Of a stretch of 64,000 nucleotides of DNA, positions 9,792 to 17,351 are shown piece after piece; position 1 is the first letter of the stretch; each line of letters opens with the position of its first letter. Origin of the DNA: Nocardioides nematodiphilus. GTDB taxonomy: Bacteria > Actinomycetota > Actinomycetes > Propionibacteriales > Nocardioidaceae. Position numbers and translations under genes: made by a program. The notes beneath the pieces were generated by a model. The model did no database searches. It was not told the DNA's origin and worked only from the letters and a program-made list of their open reading frames with translations. The stretch spans positions 1-64,000 of the forward strand of contig NZ_JAIWOY010000002.1 of NCBI RefSeq assembly GCF_020216525.1. Reading direction: 5' to 3'.

Positions 9792-10214
9792 CTAGAGCAG
9801 CCGGCGTCCCGTCACCGAGCTGGGGCTGAGGAGCACGTGGAGCGGACGGTGCCCCTCCGGCCAGGGCTCGGGGCCCACGCCCGTGTCGCGGCGGTAGTCG
9901 AACGCGGCGTGGCCCCGGAGGAGCACACTCCACCCGGTCCGCTGGTGCGAGTCGATCTGGTCGGCCTCGAAGGCGATGCGCGAGTCCTCGATCTCGCGTC
10001 CCTGGAGGCTGTACGGCGAGATCCGGATGACGATCTGCCGGTTCACGACGCGGAAGTTCACGGGCACCACGACGGGTCGCCCGGCGCTGACCCAGGCCAG
10101 CCGGCCGACATCACAGGATTGCAGGAGGCGCCAGCACTCGTCCTCGCTCATGTCGACCATGCGGCGAGGGGGCTGGCTGATCCCGGCATCGTCTCGGGGT
10201 GGCAGTGTAGGCAT
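9792..10214 (-). CDS. PPOX-fold flavin-binding protein (Rv0080-like)
   Basis: A 140-residue pyridoxamine-5'-phosphate-oxidase-like split barrel. MSEDECWRLLQSCDVGRLAW is the typical N-terminal helix and first strand, and RPVVVPVNFRVVNRQIVIR and the RTGWSVLLRGHAAF strands follow. Similar proteins are in the mycobacterial DosR regulon (Rv0080) and bind FMN or related flavins; no reaction is assigned. It is convergent with the permease gene and divergent from the stress protein at 10524, with 309 bp between. ATG 10214 is the first in-frame start. Confidence 0.85.
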   Translation of the reverse strand: MPTLPPRDDAGISQPPRRMVDMSEDECWRLLQSCDVGRLAWVSAGRPVVVPVNFRVVNRQIVIRISPYSLQGREIEDSRIAFEADQIDSHQRTGWSVLLRGHAAFDYRRDTGVGPEPWPEGHRPLHVLLSPSSVTGRRLL

Positions 10215-10523
10215 CGTCCGCTCCTCACCGGGTCCTGGCCGGGACAGCCTTGCGTTCCGCCGTCACCATGTCTCCTCCGGCGGGTTTCCGGGCGCCCGGT
10301 GCTCTCGCGCGGGCGCCATCGTGTGCAGCGACATGTCCAGCACAGCGCACCGGGGGCCTTGAGCAGAGGGCCGTTGTCCCCCCGTCGCCGGGCGGAACGT
10401 CCCGCGATCCGCGAACACGGTGGCTGGCCTCGCCGGGCCACAGCGTCGGTGGGGTCGAAGGGACCCCGCGGATGTGACCATCGGCCCGTGTGGCGAGCGT
10501 CGGCTCTCCGCGACGCTGGCGTC
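10215..10523. other. Divergent intergenic region with one palindromic box
   Basis: No gene is seen. The stretch separates the PPOX gene (minus) from a universal stress protein (plus). It carries the palindrome at 10450-10468. Several other GTCCC/GGGAC words occur (near 10228, 10239, 10377 and 10400) but without clear symmetry. Confidence 0.5.
10450..10468. promoter_or_regulatory. DosR-like palindromic box before universal stress protein
   Basis: Reads TGGGGTCGAAGGGACCCCG. The outer arms GGGGTC/GACCCC form a perfect inverted repeat. Read on the minus strand it contains CTTCGACCCC, shared with the sites at 3521 and 14569. Its right edge is 56 bp before the ATG at 10524. Confidence 0.5.
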
Positions 10524-11372
10524 ATGACCATGAACCCGATGCGTGTCGTCGTCGGCTACGACGGATCCCATGACGCGGAGCTCGCCGTTCGCTGGGCGGT
10601 GGATGCGGTGCCAGCCAACGGCCGCACCCGGATCACGATCGTGGTCGTCGCAGGCACGTCCCACGGCCCGCTCCACGCCCATCGCCCGGCGCAGGAGACG
10701 AGCATCGAGGCGATTCGTGAGCGAGCCGAGCTCCTCGCCGCACAGCTCGGCCGCGGGCACGTCACTGTCCAGGTCCAGCACGGGTCCGTACCCGACGAGC
10801 TCTCGGCGACTGCCGAAGGCAGCGCATTGCTCGTCGTCGGCAGCCGCGGCCACGGCGCGATCGAGGGCGAGCTTGTCGGGTCCGTGAGCCAGCGCCTGGC
10901 GCGCTACGCCCCGGTCCCGGTGGTCGTCGTTCGGCCCCCACGTCTGCCGAATCCCCACCGCGTCTTCGTCGGGGTGAACGGCTCAGCGGCGAGCGCTCGC
11001 GCCCTGCGCTTCGCCTGGTCGCATGCCGAGCGCATGCACCATGACCTCGTCGCGGTGCACGGCTACAAGCCCTATCCGAAGGCGAAGGGCAACCTGCAGG
11101 ACATCAGCACCCCCGCCACGGCTCAGCGCATCGACGAGGCCGAGCGCGAAGCGCACCGGTGGGTGCGCGAGGTGCTGGATGGGCTGCCCATCGGCGCCGT
11201 CGAGGTCGAGGCGATCACTGTCTCCCCCGGGCAGCTGTTGGTGGACTGCAGTCGTGCAGCGTCGTTGGTCGTGGTGGGGACGCGGTCGCGATCCTTCCCC
11301 GACCAGGTTCTCGGCTCCGTCCCTCAGCACGTCCTGGCCCATGCGCAGTGCCCGGTCGCCCTCGTCCACTGA
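10524..11372 (+). CDS. Tandem-domain universal stress protein
   Basis: A 282-residue double UspA protein. Domain 1 starts MRVVVGYDGSHDAELAVRWA and ends with the nucleotide-binding stretch GSRGHGAIEGELVGSVSQRL, so the G-x2-G-x9-G(S/T) ATP motif is intact. Domain 2 starts RVFVGVNGSAASARALRFA and ends VVGTRSRSFPDQVLGSVPQHVLAHAQCPVALVH, where the glycine motif is less complete. Such proteins bind ATP and are induced by hypoxia, stress or stationary phase. It is monocistronic, convergent with the split nuclease gene, and preceded by a box 56 bp upstream. Confidence 0.92.
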   Translation: MTMNPMRVVVGYDGSHDAELAVRWAVDAVPANGRTRITIVVVAGTSHGPLHAHRPAQETSIEAIRERAELLAAQLGRGHVTVQVQHGSVPDELSATAEGSALLVVGSRGHGAIEGELVGSVSQRLARYAPVPVVVVRPPRLPNPHRVFVGVNGSAASARALRFAWSHAERMHHDLVAVHGYKPYPKAKGNLQDISTPATAQRIDEAEREAHRWVREVLDGLPIGAVEVEAITVSPGQLLVDCSRAASLVVVGTRSRSFPDQVLGSVPQHVLAHAQCPVALVH

Positions 11373-11431
11373 TCCGCTGATCCGCTGATGGGTCGAGTAT
11401 CCGCCAGGGCCACCACGTCGTCGATCCACCA

Positions 11432-12320
11432 TCAGTCGATCAGCACCCGCTCGCCGTATCGCGGAACCACGGCCGTCCAGCCGAGCTCGTCTTGGATCCG
11501 GTGCGCGAGCCGGCCCGCGGGGGCAGCCTCGCCATGGACGACGAACACGGTGTGCGGTGGTCGGGGCGCTCTCGACAGCCAGGTCAGCATCTCCTCGGCG
11601 TCGGCGTGGGCGGAGAAGCTGTCATCAAGGACGATCTCGGCGTTCACCGGCACGTAGCGCCCTTGGATCTTGACTGCGCGAGCGCCTTCTGCGAGCGAGC
11701 GTCCTCGGGTTCCCTCGGCCTGGTAGCCGGTCAGCACGACCACGTTGCGCGGGTCGGGCAGCTGAGCGGCCAGGTGATGGACGACGCGGCCCCCTGTCGC
11801 CATCCCGGACGCCGAGACGACGATGACCGGCTTGCTCGGTCGATTGAGCGCCATCGAGTCGGCCGCCTGGCTGACCGCGCGCAGGTGGGGGATGCCGAAG
11901 TCCTGCGGTTGGCCCGCGTGGTGCAGTGCTCGGCGGTAGACGCCGAGCGCGGCGAGTGCCATGGGGCTGTCGACCAGGACCGGCAGGTCCGGTATCTGCC
12001 CCGAGCCCATCAGCCGCCCGATCTCCAGGAGGACCAGTTCGGTGCGGTCGACGGCGAAGGCCGGGATGAGCACCGATCCGCCGCGCGCGGTCGCGCGGAG
12101 CACGGCGTCGCGCAGGGCGGTGCTCGCCACCGGATGGGAGCGATCGCCGTACGTCGACTCGAGCACCATGACGTCCGCCGCCGGCGGATCCTCGCGCGGC
12201 GGCAGCAGCGGATGCGTGCCTCGGCCGAGATCACCACTGAACAGCACGCTCGCACCACCTGCCTCGACGAGAGCGGTGGCTGACCCGAGGATGTGGCCGG
12301 CTGAACGGAGTGAGGCCGTG
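11432..12320 (-). pseudogene. 3' part of beta-CASP metallo-beta-lactamase nuclease, split by an IS
   Basis: This encodes the C-terminal two thirds of an MBL-fold RNA-processing exonuclease. It contains SAGHILGSA (MBL motif IV), FSGDLGRG (motif with a metal-binding Asp), the beta-CASP domain with VLESTYGDRSH, and the C-terminal RMMBL motifs ASGMATGGRVVHHL and DSFSAHADAEEML. It is separated from its 5' part at 13738-14214 by the insertion sequence. Removing the IS and one copy of the 10-bp target repeat joins ...GQDVTAS and LRSAGHI... in frame, giving 451 residues. A TTG at 12325 inside the IS could allow translation of this fragment, but it would lack the HxHxDH metal site. Confidence 0.9.
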
Positions 12321-13737
12321 GTCAAGCCCCGGGTAGTGGTGTAGCGCTGCGTTCTCCTCGTTGAGGTGATCAGGCAGTCAGAGCGGGCAGTTCATCAGCT
12401 CCGATCTCGGTGTCGGTGGTGGGCACGAGGTTCATGCGGGAGCGGGCCAGGACGTCGAGTCCGAGGTAGCGGCGGCCTTCGGCCCATTCGTCGGTCTGCT
12501 CGGCCAGGACGGCTCCGACGAGGCGGACGATGGCGTCACGGTTGGGGAAGATCCCGACCGCGTCGGTGCGGCGTCGAATCTCCTTGTTGAGCCGTTCGGT
12601 GGGGTTGTTGGACCAAATCTGGGTCCAGATCTCCTTCGGGAACGCGGTGAACGACAGCAGGTCGGCTCGGGCGCGGTCGAGGTGCTCGAACACGGCTGGG
12701 AGTTTCTCTTCGACGTAGTCGAGCAGCCGGTCGAACTGGGCGTCGACCGCGGCCGCGTCGGGCTGGTCGTAGACGCTGTGCAGCATCGCCTTCACGGCCG
12801 GCCACATCGACTTGGGCGTGACGCCCATCAGGTTGAATGCGTAATGGGTGCGGCAGCGCTGCCAGGAGGCGCCGGGCAGGTTCGCTGCGATCGCGTCGCG
12901 TAGTCCGGCGTGGGCGTCGCTGGTGACCAGCCGGACGCCGGTCAGGCCGCGGGCGACCAGGTCGGCGAAGAACTCGTTCCACGCGGCCCCGGTTTCAGCG
13001 GTGGCCACCCGCATGCCGAGGACCTCGCGGTGGCCGTCGTTGTTGACGCCCGTGGCCAGCAGGACCACGGCGTTGATGACGCGGCCTCCTTCGCGGACCT
13101 TCATCGTGAGCGCGTCGGCGGTGACGAACGTGAACGGTCCGGCATCGCCGAGCGGGCGGTGGCGGAAGTCCTCAACGATGGAGTCCAGCTCGGCAGCCAT
13201 CCGTGAGACCTGGGACTTCGACAGGCCGTCGATGCCCAGGGTCTTCACGAGCTTGTCCATCCGACGGGTGGACACGCCGGCGAGGTAGCAGTCCGCGACG
13301 ACCGTGATCAGGGCGGACTCGGAGCGCTTGCGGCGCTCGAGGAGCCAGTCGGGGAAGTAGGTGCCCTTGCGCAGCTTGGGGATCGCGACGTCAATGGTGC
13401 CGACCCGGGTGTCGAGGTCGCGGTGGCGGTAGCCGTTGCGCTGGCTCGAGCGGCCCGGCGTGGGTCGCCCGTACTCGGCACCGACGACAGCGTCGGCGTC
13501 GGCAGACAGCAGGGCGTTGATGATCGACTGAAGCAGGCTGCGCATCAGATCAGGCGATGCCTCAGCAAGGGCTTCGCCGAGCAGACCTGCGGGGTCGACA
13601 ATGTGTGGAGCGGTCATCGTGATGTTCCGTTCGAGAGATCTGTGAGAGGTGAACTCGAAGGATCACGCGGTGGCCGCGTCTACGTCCAAGCCAGAGACGA
13701 CTCGGCGACCGCGCTACACCACTATCGGGGACTCAAC
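12321..13737 (-). mobile_element. IS256-family insertion sequence (1417 bp)
   Basis: The element has terminal inverted repeats of about 26 bp. The left end begins GTCAAGCCCCGGGTAGTGG and the reverse complement of the right end begins GTTGAGTCCCCGATAGTGG; 21 of 26 positions agree. It is flanked by the direct repeat TGAGGCCGTG at 12311-12320 and 13738-13747. Ten bases is slightly above the 8-9 usual for IS256, so one or two could be chance. It carries a single full-length transposase gene and looks recently inserted. Confidence 0.93.
12370..13617 (-). CDS. IS256-family (Mutator-type) transposase
   Basis: A 415-residue DDE transposase. Catalytic acidic residues can be placed at VTADALTMKV (first Asp), VTSDAHAGLRDAI (second Asp) and NNPTERLNKEIRRRT (Glu). 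The C-x2-H motif of the family is seen as WQRCRTHYAFNLM between the second and third. The N-terminal ALLSADADAVVGAEYG with RNGYRHRDLDTRVG is typical of IS256 proteins. It is intact and full-length, so the element is probably active. Its 3' end is 49 bp from the left inverted repeat. Confidence 0.97.
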   Translation of the reverse strand: MTAPHIVDPAGLLGEALAEASPDLMRSLLQSIINALLSADADAVVGAEYGRPTPGRSSQRNGYRHRDLDTRVGTIDVAIPKLRKGTYFPDWLLERRKRSESALITVVADCYLAGVSTRRMDKLVKTLGIDGLSKSQVSRMAAELDSIVEDFRHRPLGDAGPFTFVTADALTMKVREGGRVINAVVLLATGVNNDGHREVLGMRVATAETGAAWNEFFADLVARGLTGVRLVTSDAHAGLRDAIAANLPGASWQRCRTHYAFNLMGVTPKSMWPAVKAMLHSVYDQPDAAAVDAQFDRLLDYVEEKLPAVFEHLDRARADLLSFTAFPKEIWTQIWSNNPTERLNKEIRRRTDAVGIFPNRDAIVRLVGAVLAEQTDEWAEGRRYLGLDVLARSRMNLVPTTDTEIGADELPALTA

Positions 13738-14214
13738 TGAGGCCGTGACGTCTTGCCCGACTCTCACCGTGGAACCCAGTGGGACAGGTGCCATGTGGAC
13801 AAGTGCGTTCTCGACGTCGCCGACGTCATAGAGAGGTAGCGCCGGGCGATGCAGACCGTAGCCGTGATCGTTCGTGTACGACGCCTCCTCCTCAAGGAGG
13901 TGGGCGCTGTCACGCAGGACGATCGCGGCCAGTTCGGCAGTCTCGGGCGTGCAGAGGATCCGGCCACGGAAACCCTCCTTGACCAGGCGGGGGATGTAGC
14001 CGCAGTGGTCGAGGTGGGCGTGCGTCAGGACGATCGCCTCAAGCGCCGCGGGATCGCGTGGGAACGGGTCCCAGTTGCGCGCGCGGAGATCCTTGCGTCC
14101 TTGGTACAGGCCCGCGTCGACGAGCAGCTGGGTCGCGGGCGACTCAAGGTGGAAACGGCTGCCGGTCACCGTGCCGGTGGCGCCCAAGAACGTCAGGACG
14201 AACGACCGCTTCAT
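13738..14214 (-). pseudogene. 5' part of beta-CASP metallo-beta-lactamase nuclease
   Basis: The N-terminal MBL fold. It starts MKRSFVLTFLGATGTVTGS, then gives LLVDAGLYQG and the metal-binding THAHLDHCGYIPRLV (HxHxDH) at about residues 63-75. The frame runs across the target duplication into the IS and stops at about 13714 with a few foreign residues. Before the insertion the protein belonged to the RNA-metabolising MBL family (CPSF73/RNase J relatives, about 450 residues). The start ATG at 14214 overlaps the stop of a small ORF (ATGA), so translation is probably coupled. Confidence 0.9.
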
Positions 14215-14357
14215 TCGACCCCGCGGCACGGCAACTCCTGGACGGCGAGGGGCAGCTCTCCACCGCTGGTGGCGTCGGGCTGAACTCGCCGTGGCTCGCT
14301 CCACCCGCGATCCGTGCTCACCGGGGATGCGGGCACCTCGCTCTGCGGACCGTTCAT
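14211..14357 (-). CDS. Small ORF (48 residues) coupled to the nuclease gene
   Basis: ATG 14357 follows a very strong ribosome binding site (AAGGAGG, 5-bp spacer). The frame of 48 codons ends in TGA, which overlaps the nuclease ATG by four bases. The peptide is hydrophilic, has no recognisable domain and starts MNGPQSEVPASPVSTDRGW. The strong Shine-Dalgarno site and stop-start overlap argue that it is translated and feeds ribosomes to the nuclease gene, which lacks a good site of its own. A GGCCG-AA-CGGCC palindrome lies 59 bp upstream. Confidence 0.5.
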   Translation of the reverse strand: MNGPQSEVPASPVSTDRGWSEPRRVQPDATSGGELPLAVQELPCRGVE

Positions 14358-14415
14358 GACAACCTCCTTCTCGAAACGACCCCTTCAGGCTGATACGAGA
14401 CGACGTCCAGGACGA

Positions 14416-14428
14416 GGGCCGAACGGCC
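14416..14428. promoter_or_regulatory. Palindrome upstream of the nuclease operon
   Basis: Reads GGGCCGAACGGCC, with perfect GGCCG/CGGCC arms around AA. It is 59 bp before the ATG of the small ORF at 14357, the same distance as the boxes of the stress protein genes. The sequence differs from the TTCGAC core but has a similar GGG-CC framework, so it may be a variant operator of the same regulon. Confidence 0.35.
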
Positions 14429-14568
14429 GTGAAACGGGCGGGACCAATGGCGGCCGCCCGAGCGGTGCCGCGCAAGGGTGTGCCCGGCCTCGGATGACGC
14501 CGTACGACTCCGCGCGACCGGCTCTTGCCGCTTCGTCCCCTGCGAAAGCAGTCCTAGGTACGCCGAGC

Positions 14569-14588
14569 TTGGGACTTTCGACCCTCAG
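14569..14588. promoter_or_regulatory. DosR-like palindromic box before flavodoxin-like gene
   Basis: Reads TTGGGACTTTCGACCCTCAG, the best match in the window to the mycobacterial DosR palindrome (GGGACT-WW-AGTCCC framework). It ends 59 bp before the GTG at 14647, which helps choose that start. Confidence 0.55.
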
Positions 14589-14646
14589 GATCGACCTCGT
14601 CTCCACCGAGAGTGGACACACTGCACCGAGGGAAGGGACGTGGTTC

Positions 14647-15273
14647 GTGAAGACGGCATCGAGCAGAACGACACCCCGCAACAGCGGCATCGGGGCCATG
14701 CGCATCGGCATGCCTCGCACCGCCCTGGTCGTCGTCGAGGCCACCACGGCTGTGCTGGGCAGTGCGGTCGCGGCCGGTCTCGAGTCCGCGGGCGTTGCGA
14801 CGCGGGTGCGGATTCTCGACTCGATGACGACGGCGTTCTCGACCGGCGCGGACCTGGTGGTGCTTGGGACGCGGGCAAGCGCGTGCCGCGCCGCCGACGG
14901 AGACCTCGTCCGCAGCTGGCTGGCCCATGTCCTGCCCGAGACGGCAGGACAGCTCGCCGCCGCCTTCGACGTCAGAGTCGGCGCCCTCAGCCCTGCAGCT
15001 CGCGCGGGGACGGCCCACAGCGCGTCACGTCTCCTGACGGCGCGTGGCTTCCGACTTGCCGCCCGTCCTGCCCACTTCCGGGTCAGCGACGAGAGCGGGC
15101 TGCCCGTGCAGGACCAGGTCCTGCTCGCTCAATCCTGGGGCGCGGGCCTGGGCGACGTAGTCGCCGCCGTTCGTGGGGCCAGATGGTGTTTGAGCCCGGC
15201 GTTGCGGCCGGCTCTCCACTCGTCCCTTCGCCCGGGACGCGGTTCGTCGGGCACGCTGACGCGCGGGGCGTGA
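14647..15273 (+). CDS. Degenerate flavodoxin-family protein
   Basis: About 208 residues from GTG 14647, or 191 from ATG 14698. The middle and end match actinobacterial flavodoxin-family stress proteins: ADLVVLGTRAS, RSWLAHVLPE, AAFDVRVGALS, ASRLLTARGFRL and VQDQVLLAQSWGAGLG. The N-terminal FMN-phosphate loop (normally S/T-x-x-G-N-T) is not conserved; the sequence there is VVVEATTAVLGSAVAAGLE. The last 40 residues look unrelated to the family and may reflect a late frameshift. FMN binding is therefore doubtful. A box of the stress-island type lies 59 bp upstream. Confidence 0.55.
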   Translation: MKTASSRTTPRNSGIGAMRIGMPRTALVVVEATTAVLGSAVAAGLESAGVATRVRILDSMTTAFSTGADLVVLGTRASACRAADGDLVRSWLAHVLPETAGQLAAAFDVRVGALSPAARAGTAHSASRLLTARGFRLAARPAHFRVSDESGLPVQDQVLLAQSWGAGLGDVVAAVRGARWCLSPALRPALHSSLRPGRGSSGTLTRGA

Positions 15274-15432
15274 GCCGTCGCGCTCCGACCTGGTGGGAGG
15301 CGCCGCCGCACGCGTCTCCAGGTCATGCGGTCGCCGGCGAGACGAACGAGTAGTCACACTCACGGCCGCGCACTCCGCCCGGGGTCCCCTCTTCCGGCAC
15401 CTAGGAGCGACCTTCTTGCCGACGTGGGTTCG

Positions 15433-15740
15433 TCAGCGGGCGGTCCCGGATGCCAGAGAGGTCGGCTCGTCCGCCGGCGTCGCGACCTCAGCGACCGGCA
15501 GCACTTCGACGGGGCACCGCGATGTGTGCAGCAGGCTGCGCCCGACGTGGCCGAAGTGTCCTACCGGGAAGGCATGCGCCCTCCGCGCGATGACCAGGAC
15601 GCTCGCCTGCGCGGACAGATCGCGGAGGACAGTGGTGGGATGCCCGGGCTTCACCTCGACGGTGACCGTGATGTCGGGGAAGCTGGCCTTGAGGTGTGCG
15701 CGCGCGTGGACTCTCCGTGGCAGTCGGGCGCCCGCAACCA
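15433..15740 (-). pseudogene. Truncated universal stress protein (C-terminal fragment)
   Basis: The frame encodes only the second half of a UspA domain: DITVTVEVKPGHPTTVLRDL, then SVLVIARRAHAFPVGHFGHVGRSLLHTSRCPVEVLPV. The strand and nucleotide-loop pattern fits the end of a double USP. Everything upstream (the first domain and half of the second) is missing. Its 5' side abuts the glycosyltransferase fragment at about 15750, so a deletion or rearrangement removed it. Confidence 0.75.
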
Positions 15741-15754
15741 CGCACTACCCCCGT

Positions 15755-16290
15755 CGACGGTGCCGTCGAGGAAGAGCTGCCTGGATGCGGGGCACCTCCT
15801 CGCAGCGTCGCAGTGGCACCACGGCACGTCGACGTACGGTGCCTACTTCGTCGACCGCCCTCCGCTGCTCATGGCCGTCTTCGCGCTGGCCGACTTGCTG
15901 GGCGGCGGCCTGGCGCTGCGCATGATCGGACTGTTGGCCGCAGCGCTCGCGGTAGCGATCGCCGGCCGGATCGGCGGACGCTACGCCGCGGCTGCTGCCG
16001 CCCTCCTGGTGATCACGCCATCGTTCGGGACCACCAACGTCGACGGGGAGCTGTTGGCACTGCCTTTGGTCCTCGGCGGACTGTATGCGCTGCTCGTTGC
16101 CTTCGCCCCGACGACGGAGCGTCCTTCGCGAGTCGCGGCAGCTGCCGGCGTGCTGGCAATGGCAGCCTTCCTGGTCAAGCAGGACATGGTCGACGTGTTC
16201 GTGGCCGCTGCGAGCGTCGGCGTGGTCTTCGCCGCGGGTCGGCAATGGCGACAGGCAGGTGCAGTGCTCGCAGGATTCGCGGGCGGAGCA
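15755..16290 (+). pseudogene. Glycosyltransferase (GT39/ArnT-like) fragment
   Basis: The translation contains DAGHLLAASQWHHG and YGAYFVDRPPLLMAVFALAD, the first-loop signature of polyprenyl-phosphate-mannose-type glycosyltransferases. Several membrane helices follow (LLAAALAVAIAGRI, AAAAALLVITPSFG, LALPLVLGGLYALLVAF). There is no convincing start, and similarity is lost near 16290 where the frame becomes low-complexity. A full-length enzyme would need several hundred more residues. It is a remnant at the right border of the stress island. Confidence 0.65.
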
Positions 16291-16678
16291 CCGCGCGGTC
16301 CGGGCGGACCTCTCGTGCGGTGCCGCCCGCCGCAGCCCCCGCGGGCGTGATCACCGACCCGGCCTGAGCGGGAGGCGCGCGATCAGCAACCGCGCGACTA
16401 CCGTGACGGCGACGAACGGCAGGCCGCCGCGCCATGTGTGGGGCACCGTCTGGGACACGCGAGGGAGGGCTACCGGCGCAGCTCCCTGGGACTCGATCAG
16501 GACGCTCACAGGGGTAAGGATCGACAATGCTGCGTGCCATTAGCCTGAGCGGATCCGCTGACCCGCCTCGGTCACGTCTGCCACCAGGCGCGGCCCTGCC
16601 GCACGACGCCCCTGGCGACCGTCCAGACCTGTCCTGGCGCCAATGACCACTCTCTCCAGGAGTCGACGCCCGCACCGG
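16291..16678. other. No gene recognised
   Basis: The stretch lies between the glycosyltransferase remnant and the DedA gene. No frame gives a recognisable protein. It may hold further decayed sequence of the glycosyltransferase. Confidence 0.4.
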
Positions 16679-17305
16679 TCAGGCGTCGTCCGCCTCGGAC
16701 CGCTCAATCCGGTGTCGCCGCGCTCGCCAGACAACGATGGCGCCGATCACGAGCACCACGACCACGACCGCGCCGCCCCTGCCGATACGAGACGCGACCC
16801 TCGCGTAGGACGCGCCCGCGTAATAGCCGACGAGGCAGAAGGTGACGCCCCAGCTGATCCCACCGATCGCGTTCCACATCAGGAACGTCGGATAGCGCAT
16901 CCGGCTCACTCCAGCGAGGCCCGGCATCACAGCCCGGAAGAAGGCGGTCCACCTTCCGAGGAAGATCGCCGGGCCGCCGCGTCGTCGCAATCTCTCGCGC
17001 GCGCTGTCGAGGCCATTGCGATGCCGGTCGAAGAGTCGCAGCCGCAGGAGCCGTGGCCCCAGGCGCCGGCCCACCTCGTACCCGACGGTGTCGCCCACGA
17101 TCGCACTGATAACGACGATCGCCGTCAGCGTGACGAGGTCGAGACGACCCTCGTGGGCCAGGAAGCCACCGAGGAGGACGGCCGTCTCGCCGGGCACGAC
17201 GAAGCCAACGAAGACGGCAGCCTCACCGAACACCAGCAGCGCGATGATGCCGTAGGCCAGCATCGGCGGCATCGAGCGAATCGCGTCGAGCACGCTGTGC
17301 ATCAT
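16679..17305 (-). CDS. DedA-family membrane protein
   Basis: About 208 residues from ATG 17305 (or 17302). It has the DedA core: VFGEAAVFVGFVVPGETAVLLGGFLA (helix hairpin with E and PGE), IVGDTVGYEVGRRLG, FLGRWTAFFRAVMPGLAGVSRM (the conserved F-x-x-R-x-x-P-x-x-x-G patch) and a final hydrophobic helix. DedA proteins help recycle or flip lipid carriers and maintain membrane potential. It follows the Kelch lipoprotein gene by 46 bp on the same strand, so it is probably the last gene of that operon. Confidence 0.92.
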   Translation of the reverse strand: MMHSVLDAIRSMPPMLAYGIIALLVFGEAAVFVGFVVPGETAVLLGGFLAHEGRLDLVTLTAIVVISAIVGDTVGYEVGRRLGPRLLRLRLFDRHRNGLDSARERLRRRGGPAIFLGRWTAFFRAVMPGLAGVSRMRYPTFLMWNAIGGISWGVTFCLVGYYAGASYARVASRIGRGGAVVVVVLVIGAIVVWRARRHRIERSEADDA

Positions 17306-17351
17306 CCGGACCCGGTACCCATCGGAGCGACACCGCCAAGGAGCTGCATCG

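Noticed and set aside
12325..12325. Independent gene starting inside the IS and running to 11432
   Set aside because: It is the 3' part of the interrupted nuclease; rejoining across the target duplication restores the full protein.
16291..16678. A separate gene between the remnant and DedA
   Set aside because: No frame shows domain motifs or protein-like composition.
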